The translations under genes and the position numbers were made by a program. Below, piece by piece: positions 45,489 through 54,431 of a stretch of DNA of 64,000 nt; within the stretch, counting starts at the first letter, position 1; the number at the start of each line of letters is the position of its first letter. The notes beneath the pieces are model-generated. The model searched no databases and was not told where the DNA came from. It worked only from the letters and a program-made list of their open reading frames with translations. The stretch is from Sphingobium cyanobacteriorum (lineage in GTDB: Bacteria; Pseudomonadota; Alphaproteobacteria; Sphingomonadales; Sphingomonadaceae): positions 186,001 to 250,000 of the forward strand of contig NZ_JAUQOM010000003.1 of the NCBI RefSeq assembly GCF_030580935.1. Reading direction: 5' to 3'.

Positions 45489-46577
45489 TCATCCATCATG
45501 GCTGGAAAGCCAGTGGGACAGCGGCTCCCACAGCTTTTCACGCGCGCTGCCGCCCACCACCATGCCGACATGGCCAAGCGATACATGGCGTTCTTCCCGC
45601 AGGTGCGGTCCGGCGGCGGCGGGGACGATCCGGTCGGTGGTGGAAACGATCGACAGGGTGGGGCAGGGGAGCGCGCCGGGATCGATCGTGCGGCCCGCGA
45701 TGGTCCAGCGCCCCGTGCCGCTGACGTTGCCGGCGTAGAAGCTATCGAACAGGTCGCGGCCGGCGGCGTAGCTGAGTGGCGGGCCGCCATTGGCCCAGTC
45801 CTCCACCGCAAGGAAGGCGCGCTCGGCATCCGACCCCGGCGCGGCATCGGCGAAGAGCGCATATTTGCGGATCGTGCGGGCCGGGTCCATCGCCCAGAAG
45901 CCCGATTGCAGTACCTCCATCGGGACATAGCCGATCCGTTCTGCCATCGGCTGGGCGCTGCGCCACAGGCCGCCGATCAGATCCAGGTCGGCCGGAGGGA
46001 AGCCGTCGAAGCGCCAGGGCGCGGCGATCGTGGCGAGCGCGGGGACAGGCCGCAAGGCGGCGGCCCCGATGGCCAGGCTGCCGCCCAGGCAATAGCCGAC
46101 CAGGATCGGCGGGCGGGGCAGGGTGGCAAGCATGGGCAACAGGCGTCGGGTGACATGCCCGTCAAGGCCCAGCTCCGCATCCTGCGGCGTCGGCGCGCCC
46201 CAGTCGACCAGATAGGCGTCATGGCCTGCTGCGGCCATGTGGCGCAGCAAGGAGCGGCCGGGCGAGAGGTCGAGCACCTGGGGCGGATTGATGAGGGAGG
46301 GAATGAAAACCACCGGATTACGGGCACTTGCCGCACCATATTGCAGCAGGCGCGCCGGCCCGGCGCTGGCCACGCAACGCCTCTGTGGCGCGGCGGGGGG
46401 GCGCGTTGCCGCCTGATATTTGCGCAAGCCCGCAAAAGCCCTGCGGCGCAGATCGGGATCATCCTGCGTTTCGTGCCATAAAATATTGAGAAAAAGGGGC
46501 AAAGGGCGCGGCCCATGTTGCGGTGCGGCATCGCCTTGTGCTAATGCGATATGCTCAGGTGTGGGAGAGGAATCCAT
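45489..46577 (-). CDS. PhaC-like alpha/beta hydrolase (polyhydroxyalkanoate synthase family)
   Basis: About 362 residues, short for a class I PhaC (about 570). The nucleophile box reads GYCLGG with cysteine in place of serine, as in PHA synthases; FIPSLINPPQVLDLSPGRSL, WGAPTP and an Asp/His pair near the C-terminus (TTDRIVP, SLGHVG) match the same family. It may be a polymerase of the class III/short type or a related enzyme. The start is uncertain: the ATG at 46577 shares bases with the divergent phaR ATG, and an internal TTG at about 46502 is an alternative. It diverges from phaR. Confidence 0.8.
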   Translation of the reverse strand: MDSSPTPEHIALAQGDAAPQHGPRPLPLFLNILWHETQDDPDLRRRAFAGLRKYQAATRPPAAPQRRCVASAGPARLLQYGAASARNPVVFIPSLINPPQVLDLSPGRSLLRHMAAAGHDAYLVDWGAPTPQDAELGLDGHVTRRLLPMLATLPRPPILVGYCLGGSLAIGAAALRPVPALATIAAPWRFDGFPPADLDLIGGLWRSAQPMAERIGYVPMEVLQSGFWAMDPARTIRKYALFADAAPGSDAERAFLAVEDWANGGPPLSYAAGRDLFDSFYAGNVSGTGRWTIAGRTIDPGALPCPTLSIVSTTDRIVPAAAGPHLREERHVSLGHVGMVVGGSAREKLWEPLSHWLSSHDG

Positions 46578-47160
46578 GACCAAATCCAGGACCGTGAATG
46601 AATCAGAGCCGGTCGTCATCAAGAAGTACGCCAACAGGCGGCTCTATAATACCGAAACTTCCAGCTACATCACCCTCGACCTGCTATCGCAGATGACGCG
46701 CGAGGGACGCGAATTCACCGTGGTCGACGCCAAGACCGGCGAGGACATCACCCACAATGTCCTGACCCAGATCATCATGGAAGAGGAACAGCGCGGCAAG
46801 AACATGCTGCCGGTCAATTTCCTGCGCCAGTTGATTTCGATGTACGGCGATTCGATGCAGTCGATGGTGCCGCAATATCTGGAAGCGTCCATGGATGCGT
46901 TCCGCAAGAATCAGCAGCAGTTCCAGGAAGCGATGAAGGGCGCGTTCGGCGGCGGGCCGCTCGCCGATATCGCCAAGCGCAATTTGCAGATGTTCGAAGC
47001 GGCGGCCAGCGCGTTCGGCAATGGCGTGCCGGGGATGCCGGGCATTCCCGGCATGACGCCGCCCGCCGCGCCATCAGCGGAAGGCAGCAAGGACGCGGAG
47101 ATCAGCGATCTCAAGGCGCAGCTCGCCGCGCTCAATGCGAAGATCGACAAGCTGGGCTGA
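46576..47160 (+). CDS. phaR: Polyhydroxyalkanoate synthesis repressor
   Basis: 194 residues. The N-terminal PHB_acc domain (IKKYANRRLYNTETSSYITL) and a central domain with SMYGDSMQSMVPQYLE are clear; a Gly/Met/Pro-rich stretch (GVPGMPGIPGMTPP) and a coiled-coil tail follow. PhaR binds PHA and represses phasin and PHA genes. It diverges from the PhaC-like gene. GGGAGAGGAA precedes the ATG. Confidence 0.95.
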   Translation: MTKSRTVNESEPVVIKKYANRRLYNTETSSYITLDLLSQMTREGREFTVVDAKTGEDITHNVLTQIIMEEEQRGKNMLPVNFLRQLISMYGDSMQSMVPQYLEASMDAFRKNQQQFQEAMKGAFGGGPLADIAKRNLQMFEAAASAFGNGVPGMPGIPGMTPPAAPSAEGSKDAEISDLKAQLAALNAKIDKLG

Positions 47161-47166
47161 TGCGGC

Positions 47167-47508
47167 ATGGCTAGGGCGGATCGGCTGGAACGGATGGACC
47201 TGCGCCGGGCCGAACTGGAGGAGGAATATCGCGCGGCGCTGATCGCGGCGCTGCGCGACACCGCCGCCGGGCGATGGGGCCTGTTCGATCATCAGAAGGA
47301 CAAGGCCGGCAAGGCCCGCGCCGCCCCGGTGATTGCCGCTCTGTCCGACCTGGCGGAGGAAATCGGCGCGATGCGCGACACGCTGGGGCTGGAGCCGTTC
47401 GCGCTGCACGATGACTTCATGGCGGCGCGTGGCCCGGCGGCGGCCGATGCTGTGGGTGAACCCCGGCAGGCGAAGGCGTGGCTGGAGAAGATGGGCGCTG
47501 CGGCCTGA
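47167..47508 (+). CDS. Small hypothetical protein between phaR and proS
   Basis: 113 residues, mainly helical, charged, no signal peptide. The N-terminal half is RAELEEEYRAALIAAL-like amphipathic helix, and there is a WGLFDHQKDK motif. It starts 6 bases after the phaR stop, so it is likely co-transcribed. I do not recognise a family. Confidence 0.6.
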   Translation: MARADRLERMDLRRAELEEEYRAALIAALRDTAAGRWGLFDHQKDKAGKARAAPVIAALSDLAEEIGAMRDTLGLEPFALHDDFMAARGPAAADAVGEPRQAKAWLEKMGAAA

Positions 47509-47556
47509 GCGTCGGCGCGGCGCTCAAGGGGTCGACAGGCACGGCGCGTCTGTCCT

Positions 47557-49122
47557 ATGGCGCGCCATTCCCTTTCTAGCCAAGGCCATATCCCCGTGAA
47601 GCACGCCCTTAATGTCACCCGCGAACAGGATTTCGCCGCCTGGTATCAGGCCGTCATTTCGGAAGCCGACATGGCCGAGGAAAGCGGCGTGCGCGGGTGC
47701 ATGGTGATCCGCCCCTGGGGCTATGGCATCTGGGAGCGCATCCAGAAGTTGCTGGACGAGCGGATCAAGGCCACGGGCCATGAAAATTGCTATTTCCCGC
47801 TGTTCATCCCCTTGAGCTATTTCGAGAAGGAGGCCGAGCATGTCGACGGCTTCGCCAAGGAAATGGCGGTGGTCACGCATCACCGACTGATCCAGCAGGA
47901 TGGCAAGCTGGTGCCCGACCCCAGCGCCAAGCTGGAAGAACCGCTTGTCGTGCGGCCCACGTCCGAAACGGTGATCGGCGCGGCGTTCAGCCGCTGGGTG
48001 CAAAGCTGGCGCGACCTGCCGGTGCTGATCAACCAGTGGGCCAATGTCGTGCGCTGGGAAATGCGGACCCGCATGTTCCTGCGCACCGCGGAATTCCTGT
48101 GGCAGGAGGGGCATACCGCCCACGCCACGGTGGACGAGGCGATGGACGAAACATTGAAGATGCTGGAAGTCTATCGCAGCTTTGCCGAGGAGTGCATCGC
48201 GCTGCCGGTGGTGGCGGGCGAGAAGCCGGAAAATGAACGCTTCCCCGGCGCGGTCGCGACCTATTCGATCGAAGCGATGATGCAGGATGGCAAGGCGCTG
48301 CAGGCCGGCACATCGCATTTCTTGGGCACCACCTTCAGCCAGGCGCAGAATATCAAGTTCCAGAATGCCGAAGGGCAACAGGAACTGGCGCAGACCACCA
48401 GTTGGGGCGTGTCGACGCGGATGATCGGCGGGCTGATCATGGTCCATGGCGACGACGATGGCCTGCGCGTGCCACCGCGCGTCGCGCCCTGGCAGATCGT
48501 GGTCGTGCCGATGCTGCGCGACACGGATGAGGATGCAGCGATCCTTGCTTATTGCTCTGACCTTGTGACGCAGTTGAACGGCCTGAATGTGTTTCGCGAG
48601 CCGGTGCGCGCGCTGCTCGACCGTCGCCCGGCCAAGGCGGCGACCAAGCGCTGGGGCTGGGTCAAGAAGGGCGCCCCGATCGTCATCGAGGTCGGCGGGC
48701 GCGATGTGGCGGGCGGCAATGTGTCGGTGATCCGGCGCGACCGGCTGTACCGCCCGGACGGCAAGCTGGACAGCGCGATCGTTGCCAAGGGCGATTTCGT
48801 GGCGGGCGCGGTGGCGACGCTGGAGGATATTCAGGCGGCGCTGTTCGCCGACGCCAAGGCGCGGCTGGATGGCAGCATCGACGCTTCGATCGGCGATCTG
48901 GATGCGCTGAAAGCCTATTTCAACGCGAGCGCCAAGCCCGGCTGGGCGCTGGTGCAATGGGCCAAGCCGACCGGCGATGCGCTGGAGAAGGTGGTCCAGT
49001 GGCTCAAGGGTGAGAAGCTGACCCTGCGCAATGTGCCGAGCGACGCGCCGGCGGCGGACGGGGTGTGCGTGTTTACCGGCGAGAAGGCGGTCGAGCGGGT
49101 GTTGGTGGGGCGGAGTTATTGA
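47557..49122 (+). CDS. proS: Prolyl-tRNA synthetase, eukaryote/archaeon-like type
   Basis: Charges tRNA-Pro. It has 521 residues; the class II motifs are clear: VRGCMVIRPWGYGIWERIQ (motif 1), then RPTSETVIG, VVRWEMRTRMFLRTAEF (motif 2) and a C-terminal anticodon domain (APWQIVVVPML). The sequence is the type 3 form, without the bacterial insertion domain and with the extra C-terminal zinc-like domain typical of eukaryotes and archaea. The ATG at 47557 is taken as start; a GTG at 47596 (VKHALNV) would give a more family-typical N-terminus. Confidence 0.92.
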   Translation: MARHSLSSQGHIPVKHALNVTREQDFAAWYQAVISEADMAEESGVRGCMVIRPWGYGIWERIQKLLDERIKATGHENCYFPLFIPLSYFEKEAEHVDGFAKEMAVVTHHRLIQQDGKLVPDPSAKLEEPLVVRPTSETVIGAAFSRWVQSWRDLPVLINQWANVVRWEMRTRMFLRTAEFLWQEGHTAHATVDEAMDETLKMLEVYRSFAEECIALPVVAGEKPENERFPGAVATYSIEAMMQDGKALQAGTSHFLGTTFSQAQNIKFQNAEGQQELAQTTSWGVSTRMIGGLIMVHGDDDGLRVPPRVAPWQIVVVPMLRDTDEDAAILAYCSDLVTQLNGLNVFREPVRALLDRRPAKAATKRWGWVKKGAPIVIEVGGRDVAGGNVSVIRRDRLYRPDGKLDSAIVAKGDFVAGAVATLEDIQAALFADAKARLDGSIDASIGDLDALKAYFNASAKPGWALVQWAKPTGDALEKVVQWLKGEKLTLRNVPSDAPAADGVCVFTGEKAVERVLVGRSY

Positions 49123-49138
49123 TGTGATAGTGGCTGGT

Positions 49139-49219
49139 GCTCCCGCGCAGGCGGGAGCCCAGTTCCAACGGCAGCATGTGATATCGGCGGCGGAACTGGG
49201 TTCCCGCCTGCGCGGGAAC
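49139..49219. repeat. REP-type element after proS
   Basis: GCTCCCGC-GCAG-GCGGGAGC (49139-49158), an enclosing CCCAGTTCC/GGAACTGGG pair (49158-49166 and 49192-49200) and GTTCCCGC-CTGC-GCGGGAAC (49200-49219). It has the same plan and the same CCCAGT core as the element at 17745-17806. It lies between the converging proS and hslU genes, so it may end transcription in both directions. Confidence 0.8.
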
Positions 49220-49233
49220 GCATTTGTCTTTAC

Positions 49234-50535
49234 CTACAGCACATATTTACTCAAATCCGTGTCGTGGGCGACGGCGGATAGCTGCTTCTCCACATAGGTG
49301 CGGTCGATCAGCAGGGTTTCGCCGCGACGGTCCTCCGCTTCGAAGCTCACATCTTCCAGCAGCTTTTCCATCACCGTCTGGAGGCGGCGGGCGCCGATAT
49401 TCTCGATTTCGCTGTTCACGTCGGCGGCGATCTTGGCTACCGCGCGGATGCCGTCCGGGGTGAGGTCGATCGTAACCTCCTCGGTCGCCAGCAGCGCGCG
49501 ATACTGCGTCACCAGGCTGGCCTTGGTGTCGGAAAGGATCGCGACGAAATCCTCCTCGGTCAGCGCCTTCAACTCCACCCGGATCGGCAGGCGGCCCTGG
49601 AGTTCGGGCAGCAGGTCGCTGGGCTTGGCGACGTGGAAGGCACCCGACGCGATGAAGAGGATATGGTCGGTCTTGAGCGGGCCATATTTGGTCGAGACGG
49701 TCGTGCCCTCGATCAAAGGCAGCAGGTCGCGCTGCACCCCTTCGCGGCTGACGGAGCCGCCGCGCACGTCGCTGACCGCGATCTTGTCAATCTCGTCAAG
49801 GAACACGATGCCGTTCTGCTCGGCGCTGGTGATGGCGGTTCGGGCGACATCATCCTGGTCCAGGCGCTTGTCCTGCTCTTCCTCGACCAGCTTGTCCCAG
49901 GCGTCGGCGACGCGCATCTTGCGGCGCTTCTTCTGTTGCTGGCCGAACGCCTTGGACATCATGTCGGACAGGTTGATCATGCCGACCTGACCGCCCATGC
50001 CGGGAATTTCCATCGGCATGGAGGGGCTGTCGGCGACTTCCACCTCGACCTCGACATCGTTCATCTGATGCTGCTCGATCCGCTGGCGGAAGGAAAGGCG
50101 GGTGGCCTCGCTCGCTTCCTTGCCCGTCAGCGCGTCGAGCAGGCGGGCCATGGCGGCTTCGGATGCGGCTTCGCGCACAGCTTCGCGGCGGCGGTCCTTT
50201 TCTAGGCGCACCGCTTCCTCGACAAGATCGCGGACGATCTGTTCCACGTCGCGGCCGACATAGCCGACTTCGGTGAATTTGGTGGCTTCGACCTTGACGA
50301 AGGGGGCGTCGGCCAGTTTCGCCAGCCGGCGGCTGATCTCGGTCTTGCCGCAGCCGGTCGGCCCGATCATCAGGATATTCTTGGGCGTCACCTCGTCCCG
50401 CAGGTCGGCGGGCAGGTGCTGGCGGCGCCAGCGGTTGCGCAGGGCCACCGCGACGGCGCGCTTGGCGTCATGCTGGCCGATGATATGGGCGTCCAATGCG
50501 GCGACGATGGCTTTGGGTGTCAGATTGTCGTTCAT
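49234..50535 (-). CDS. hslU: ATP-dependent protease ATPase subunit HslU
   Basis: Hexameric AAA+ unfoldase of the HslUV protease. It has 433 residues. Walker A is [12 protein letters not shown], Walker B is [10 protein letters not shown], and the I domain region holds the low-complexity acidic stretch ([11 protein letters not shown]). The C-terminus LSKYVL matches the HslV-binding tail (ending in YIL/YVL). Its partner hslV lies just upstream on the same strand. Confidence 0.97.
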   Translation of the reverse strand: MNDNLTPKAIVAALDAHIIGQHDAKRAVAVALRNRWRRQHLPADLRDEVTPKNILMIGPTGCGKTEISRRLAKLADAPFVKVEATKFTEVGYVGRDVEQIVRDLVEEAVRLEKDRRREAVREAASEAAMARLLDALTGKEASEATRLSFRQRIEQHQMNDVEVEVEVADSPSMPMEIPGMGGQVGMINLSDMMSKAFGQQQKKRRKMRVADAWDKLVEEEQDKRLDQDDVARTAITSAEQNGIVFLDEIDKIAVSDVRGGSVSREGVQRDLLPLIEGTTVSTKYGPLKTDHILFIASGAFHVAKPSDLLPELQGRLPIRVELKALTEEDFVAILSDTKASLVTQYRALLATEEVTIDLTPDGIRAVAKIAADVNSEIENIGARRLQTVMEKLLEDVSFEAEDRRGETLLIDRTYVEKQLSAVAHDTDLSKYVL

Positions 50536-50546
50536 CTTGAGACTCC

Positions 50547-50671
50547 CCCCTCCCTTTCAAGGGAGGGGCAGGGGGTGGATCGCGCGCATCGCGCGCGTTG
50601 CAACATATCGGGATGGAGCAAGCTCGCTGCGCTCGCACCCACCCCACCCCCTCCCTGAAAGGGAGGGGTTT
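50547..50671. repeat. Paired palindromic repeats between hslV and hslU
   Basis: CCCCTCCCTT/AAGGGAGGGG (50547-50568) and CCCCTCCCT/AGGGAGGGG (50649-50668) hairpins flank a centre that also has CGCGCGCATCGCGCGCG. The outer GGGGTGG and CCACCCC strings pair as well. REP-type, inside the hslVU unit; it may set the relative levels of the two subunits. Confidence 0.7.
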
Positions 50672-50675
50672 TCGG

Positions 50676-51242
50676 CTAAACGGCGCTGTCGAGCGTTTCG
50701 ATGGTCAACTGGTCGTTGGTATAGACGCAGATGTCGGCGGCGACGGCCATCGCCTTGCGGGCGAGGGTTTCCGCGTCGTCCTCATATTCCATCAGCGCGC
50801 GGGCGGCGGCGAGGGCAAAATTGCCGCCGGAGCCGATCGCCGCGACGCCGTTCAATGGTTCGAGCACATCGCCATTGCCGGTCAGGATCAAGGTCACATC
50901 CTTGTCCGCGACGATCATCATCGCTTCCAGATTGCGCAGATATTTGTCGGTGCGCCAGTCCTTGGCCAGTTCGACCGCAGAGCGCATCAACTGGCCATTA
51001 TGGCGTTCCAGCTTGGCTTCGAGCCGTTCGAACAGGGTGAAGGCGTCGGCGGTCGCGCCGGCAAAGCCGCCGATGACGCTGCCGTCATGCAGGCGGCGCA
51101 CCTTGCGGGCGTTGGGCTTCATCACGGTCTGGCCCATGGACACCTGGCCATCGCCGGCGACGACGACCTTTCCATTCTTGCGGACCGACATGATGGTGGT
51201 GCCATGCCAGACGGGCATGGAAGAGCTGCGTTGGTCGTTCAT
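50676..51242 (-). CDS. hslV: ATP-dependent protease peptidase subunit HslV
   Basis: N-terminal nucleophile threonine peptidase of HslUV. About 188 residues. After a short N-terminal extension, [14 protein letters not shown] places the catalytic threonine next to GTT, as in other alphaproteobacteria that process the front part. [21 protein letters not shown] and [10 protein letters not shown] are conserved. A start at 51218 (MPVWHG) is possible. hslU follows after a repeat region. Confidence 0.96.
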   Translation of the reverse strand: MNDQRSSSMPVWHGTTIMSVRKNGKVVVAGDGQVSMGQTVMKPNARKVRRLHDGSVIGGFAGATADAFTLFERLEAKLERHNGQLMRSAVELAKDWRTDKYLRNLEAMMIVADKDVTLILTGNGDVLEPLNGVAAIGSGGNFALAAARALMEYEDDAETLARKAMAVAADICVYTNDQLTIETLDSAV

Positions 51243-51358
51243 GGGCCGGCATATGGGACGCGGGGCCGCAGGGCGCAAGCCGCCCCCGTTCAATCGGCGA
51301 AGCGTGTCATTTCAGCGACAATATTCTTACAAAATGTTCAGGAACAAATACGCATCAA

Positions 51359-51387
51359 TTGACATTGTGCAGTGCACCATTGATGAT
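51359..51387 (+). promoter_or_regulatory. Promoter with palindrome upstream of the 62-residue gene
   Basis: TTGACA (51359-51364) and GATGAT (51382-51387) with a 17-base spacer. The spacer contains the perfect palindrome GTGCA-G-TGCAC (51367-51377), a likely operator for a small regulator. Confidence 0.45.
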
Positions 51388-51418
51388 GAGCGTCCGAATT
51401 CCGGAAGGAGATGCCCGC

Positions 51419-51607
51419 ATGACCCTCAAGGCCAGAGCACAGGAAAAGGTCGAACGTGCGGGAATTTCCAACTATTCGTTCGACCAGGATGTGCTGGTCA
51501 TGTGCGGCGTGCGCTACACCATCGAAGCGTGCGAATGTGGCGAACCGGGGTGCGACGGCGTAAGGTTGCGCAAGAACATGACCGCGATGGCGCGCGTTCT
51601 GCAATAG
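51419..51607 (+). CDS. Small cysteine-containing protein of unknown function
   Basis: 62 residues: MTLKARAQEKVERAG, then a region with CGVRYTIEACECGEPGCDG (five cysteines, CxC and C-x3-C spacings) and a basic tail. AAGGAG precedes the ATG by 8 bases. Metal binding or regulatory zinc binding is possible. I do not recognise the family. A terminator follows at 51617-51634. Confidence 0.7.
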   Translation: MTLKARAQEKVERAGISNYSFDQDVLVMCGVRYTIEACECGEPGCDGVRLRKNMTAMARVLQ

Positions 51608-51616
51608 GTGCGGCGC

Positions 51617-51634
51617 GGGGCGAGCGCCCCTTTT
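51617..51634 (+). terminator. Terminator between the small Cys protein and entericidin
   Basis: GGGGC-GAGC-GCCCC stem-loop (51617-51630) followed by TTTT (51631-51634). Confidence 0.7.
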
Positions 51635-51762
51635 CAGTGCATCACGTCCTTGCCCGCGCGGCCGACCGATTCGATATCGCGCCCGACGCCCTGAACCGTA
51701 TTGCAGGCGGCGAGCGTGACGATCAGCAGGCCGCCGATCAGCAAGGCAAGATTGTGACGCAT
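51634..51762 (-). CDS. Entericidin-type small lipoprotein
   Basis: 42 residues, read on the reverse strand: MRHNLALLIGGLLIVTLAAC ends in a lipobox cysteine, followed by NTVQGVGRDIESVGRAGKD, the EcnA/EcnB signature (N-T-x-x-G-x-G-x-D-I). Entericidins are small membrane lipoproteins linked to stress and stationary phase. It is opposite to and just past the Cys protein gene. A perfect inverted repeat (51819-51836) and promoter sequence lie upstream. Confidence 0.85.
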   Translation of the reverse strand: MRHNLALLIGGLLIVTLAACNTVQGVGRDIESVGRAGKDVMH

Positions 51763-51818
51763 GAAGGCGATACTCCGACAAGGGGGACGAATCGCTCTAT
51801 AGGCAGGCTTGGCATCAT

Positions 51819-51836
51819 CGTAAAAAGGCTTTTACG
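51819..51836. repeat. Perfect inverted repeat CGTAAAA-AGGC-TTTTACG
   Basis: Two 7-base arms with a 4-base spacer in the gap between the entericidin gene and tRNA-Val. It may be an operator for entericidin or a terminator-like hairpin for transcripts reading in from the left; no T-run follows. Confidence 0.4.
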
Positions 51837-51903
51837 GCAAATCGATGAACCCCCTGTTGACAGGGCGCGCCGCCGATGCCAAAGGCCGCCTCCTCCTTAC
51901 AGG

Positions 51904-51978
51904 GGGCGCGTAGCTCAGCGGTAGAGCACACCCTTCACACGGGTGGGGTCACAGGTTCAATCCCTGTCGCGCCCACCA
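51904..51978 (+). tRNA. tRNA-Val (anticodon CAC)
   Basis: 75 bases with the CCA encoded. The acceptor GGGCGCG (51904-51910) pairs with CGCGCCC (51968-51974); D arm GCTC/GAGC, anticodon stem CACCC/GGGTG around loop TTCACAC, a 5-base variable loop and the T arm ACAGG-TTCAATC-CCTGT all fold as expected. The anticodon CAC reads GUG valine codons. A TTGACA at 51857-51862 may be the -35. Confidence 0.95.
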
Positions 51979-52093
51979 TGACCCGGCGGTCATGGCAGGA
52001 CATATAATTTCCCGGCATTGATCTTTTCTAATGTGTCGCGCTACATTTGCGGCCTCATCCGGCGTGTTTGCGCGCCGACCGGAAAGGACGACC

Positions 52094-54319
52094 ATGCCCC
52101 CCTATCTGAAAGCCGGCGCGGCCCTTGGCGCGTTGCTGCTGTCCCCGCTTTGTGCCAGCGCGCAGGACCAACTGACGCTGGAGCGCGTGTTCGCCAGCCC
52201 GGACCTGGCCGGGCCGCAGCCGCGCGCGCTGAAACTGTCGCCCGACGGGTCGCTGGTGACGGTGCTGAAACCGCGCGCGGATGAAAAGGAGCGGCTGGAC
52301 CTGTGGGCGATCGACAGCCGGACCGGGGTGGAACGGATGCTGGTGGATTCGAAGAGGACCGGCAGCGGGGCCGAACTGTCCGAAGCGGAAAAGATGCAGC
52401 GCGAGCGGGATCGCTCCGTCGCGGGTAGCAGCGGCATCACCAGCTATGACTGGGCGCCCGATGGCAAGAGCCTGTTGGTGCCGGTCGACGGCGACCTGTA
52501 TCTGGCCGGGCTGGATGGCAAGGTCACGCGGCTGACCAATACGCCCGATGGCGAGCTGAACGGCGTGGTCAGTCCCAAGGGCGGCTTCGTGTCGTTCGTG
52601 CGCGGCGGCAATCTGTTCACCCAGCCGATCGGTGGCACGGAAAGGCAAGTGACGCAGGGGGGCAGCGATACGATTAGCTGGGGCGTGGCGGAATTCGTGG
52701 CGCAGGAGGAAATGGACCGGCGCACCGGCTATTGGTGGTCGCCCGACGATACACGCATCGCCGTCGCGCGGGTGGATGAAAGCCCCGTCGGCATCGTCAC
52801 CCGCACCGCAATCGGCGGGGAGGGCACGAAGGTCTATCAACAGCGCTATCCCGCCGCCGGCACGCCCAACGCCATCGTCGACCTGTTCGTGATGAAGCCC
52901 GACGGATCGGGCCAAGTGCAGGTCGACCTGGGCGCGGACAAGGATATCTACCTCGCCCGCGTCGACTGGGCGAAGGACGGCAGGACGCTCTATGTCCAGC
53001 GCGAGAGCCGCGACCAGAAACGGCTCGACCTGCTGGCGGTCGAGCCCGTCACCGGCAAGGCCAGGATCGTGCTGACCGAGACGGCGAAAAGCTGGATCAA
53101 CCTGTCGAACAATTTTCATGCGCTCAAGGATGGCAGTATCCTGTGGTGGTCGGAAAAGAGCGGCCATGGGCATCTTTATCGCGTCAACGGCGGCCAATGG
53201 ACGGCGCTGACCAGCGGCGACTGGGACGTGCGCGATGTCGTGGGCGTGGATGAGAATAAGGGCCTGGTCTATTTCACCGGCAATCGCGAAACGCCGCTGG
53301 AGCAGCAGCTTTATGTTGCGGCGCTGACCAGCGGCGGGCAGGCGCGGGCGCTGACCGCGCAGGGCTGGTGGAATGACGCGGTGATGGACGGTGCCGCGAG
53401 CCGGGTCGTGGTGACGCGGCAGAATGCGGATCAGCCAAGGCAACTCTATCTGGCTGACAGCAGCGGCAGGCAATTGCGATGGCTGTCGGAAAATGCGCTG
53501 ACGGGCAGCCACCCCTACGCGCCCTATGTCGCGGGCCATGTGAAAACGACATTCGGCACGATGCAGGCGGCGGACGGGACCACGCTCTATACCAAGATGA
53601 TGACGCCGAAGATGGAGCCGGGGAAGCGATACCCCGTTTTCATGATCCATTATGGCGGGCCGGGCGGCGGGCGTCAGGTCACGAACACATGGTCGGGCGC
53701 GCTGAACCAGTATCTGGTGGACCGGGGCTGGATCGTCTTTGCGATCGACAATCGCGGCACGCCCGATCGCGGCAAGGCGTTCGAGGATCATCTTTATCGC
53801 GCCATGGGCACGGTGGAGGTCGATGACCAGTTGAAGGGCGTGGAATGGCTGAAGGCCCAGTCGTTCGTCGATGCCAAACGGATCGCCACCTATGGCTGGT
53901 CCTATGGCGGCTACATGTCCGTGAAGCTGCTGGAAAAGGCGCCGGGCGTCTTTGCCGCGGCGGTGGCGGGCGCGCCGGTGACGAAATGGGAACTCTATGA
54001 CACCCATTATACCGAACGCTATCTGGGCCAGCCGCAGGACAAACCCAGCGCCTATCCGGCGTCGGGCGCGGTGGATGACGCGGTGAAGATCGCCGATCCG
54101 CTGTTGCTGATCCACGGCATGTCCGACGACAATGTCGTGTTCGACAATGCCACCGCGCTGATGGCGAAGATGCAGGGCGCGGCGGTGCCGTTCGAAATGA
54201 TGGCCTATCCGGGGCAGACCCATCGCGTCGGCGGGCCGGGCATCAGCGTCCATCTGTGGCGGACGATCGAGCATTTCCTGGCCGAACATGCCGGCGGGCC
54301 GGGCGCCGCGCCGAAATAA
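52094..54319 (+). CDS. Exported S9 family peptidase (dipeptidyl peptidase IV-like)
   Basis: 741 residues with a signal peptide (AALGALLLSPLCASA). An N-terminal beta-propeller (residues of about 50-460, with DYWWSPDDTRIAVARVDES-like and GHGHLYRV segments) precedes the alpha/beta hydrolase domain. The nucleophile is S603 in GWSYGGYM; the acid and histidine are in HGMSDDNV and QTHRVGG. It cleaves dipeptides, usually after proline, in the periplasm. Fits with the M2 peptidase nearby. Confidence 0.9.
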   Translation: MPPYLKAGAALGALLLSPLCASAQDQLTLERVFASPDLAGPQPRALKLSPDGSLVTVLKPRADEKERLDLWAIDSRTGVERMLVDSKRTGSGAELSEAEKMQRERDRSVAGSSGITSYDWAPDGKSLLVPVDGDLYLAGLDGKVTRLTNTPDGELNGVVSPKGGFVSFVRGGNLFTQPIGGTERQVTQGGSDTISWGVAEFVAQEEMDRRTGYWWSPDDTRIAVARVDESPVGIVTRTAIGGEGTKVYQQRYPAAGTPNAIVDLFVMKPDGSGQVQVDLGADKDIYLARVDWAKDGRTLYVQRESRDQKRLDLLAVEPVTGKARIVLTETAKSWINLSNNFHALKDGSILWWSEKSGHGHLYRVNGGQWTALTSGDWDVRDVVGVDENKGLVYFTGNRETPLEQQLYVAALTSGGQARALTAQGWWNDAVMDGAASRVVVTRQNADQPRQLYLADSSGRQLRWLSENALTGSHPYAPYVAGHVKTTFGTMQAADGTTLYTKMMTPKMEPGKRYPVFMIHYGGPGGGRQVTNTWSGALNQYLVDRGWIVFAIDNRGTPDRGKAFEDHLYRAMGTVEVDDQLKGVEWLKAQSFVDAKRIATYGWSYGGYMSVKLLEKAPGVFAAAVAGAPVTKWELYDTHYTERYLGQPQDKPSAYPASGAVDDAVKIADPLLLIHGMSDDNVVFDNATALMAKMQGAAVPFEMMAYPGQTHRVGGPGISVHLWRTIEHFLAEHAGGPGAAPK

Positions 54320-54335
54320 AATTGCGCCGGAGGAG

Positions 54336-54362
54336 GGGTTTGCGGCAGGCAAGCCCTTCTTT
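54336..54362 (+). terminator. Terminator after the S9 peptidase gene
   Basis: GGGTTTGC (54336-54343) pairs with GCAAGCCC (54349-54356), including a G-U pair, followed by TTCTTT. Confidence 0.6.
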
Positions 54363-54431
54363 CTGGACAATTGCCGCCACATCGCTATGGCGCGCACTCC
54401 GCAATCCTGCGTTGAACTGGAGTCTTTTGTC

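Noticed and set aside
51904..51978. tRNA-Val as an integration site
   Set aside because: No integrase gene, direct repeat of the tRNA end or mobile genes next to it.
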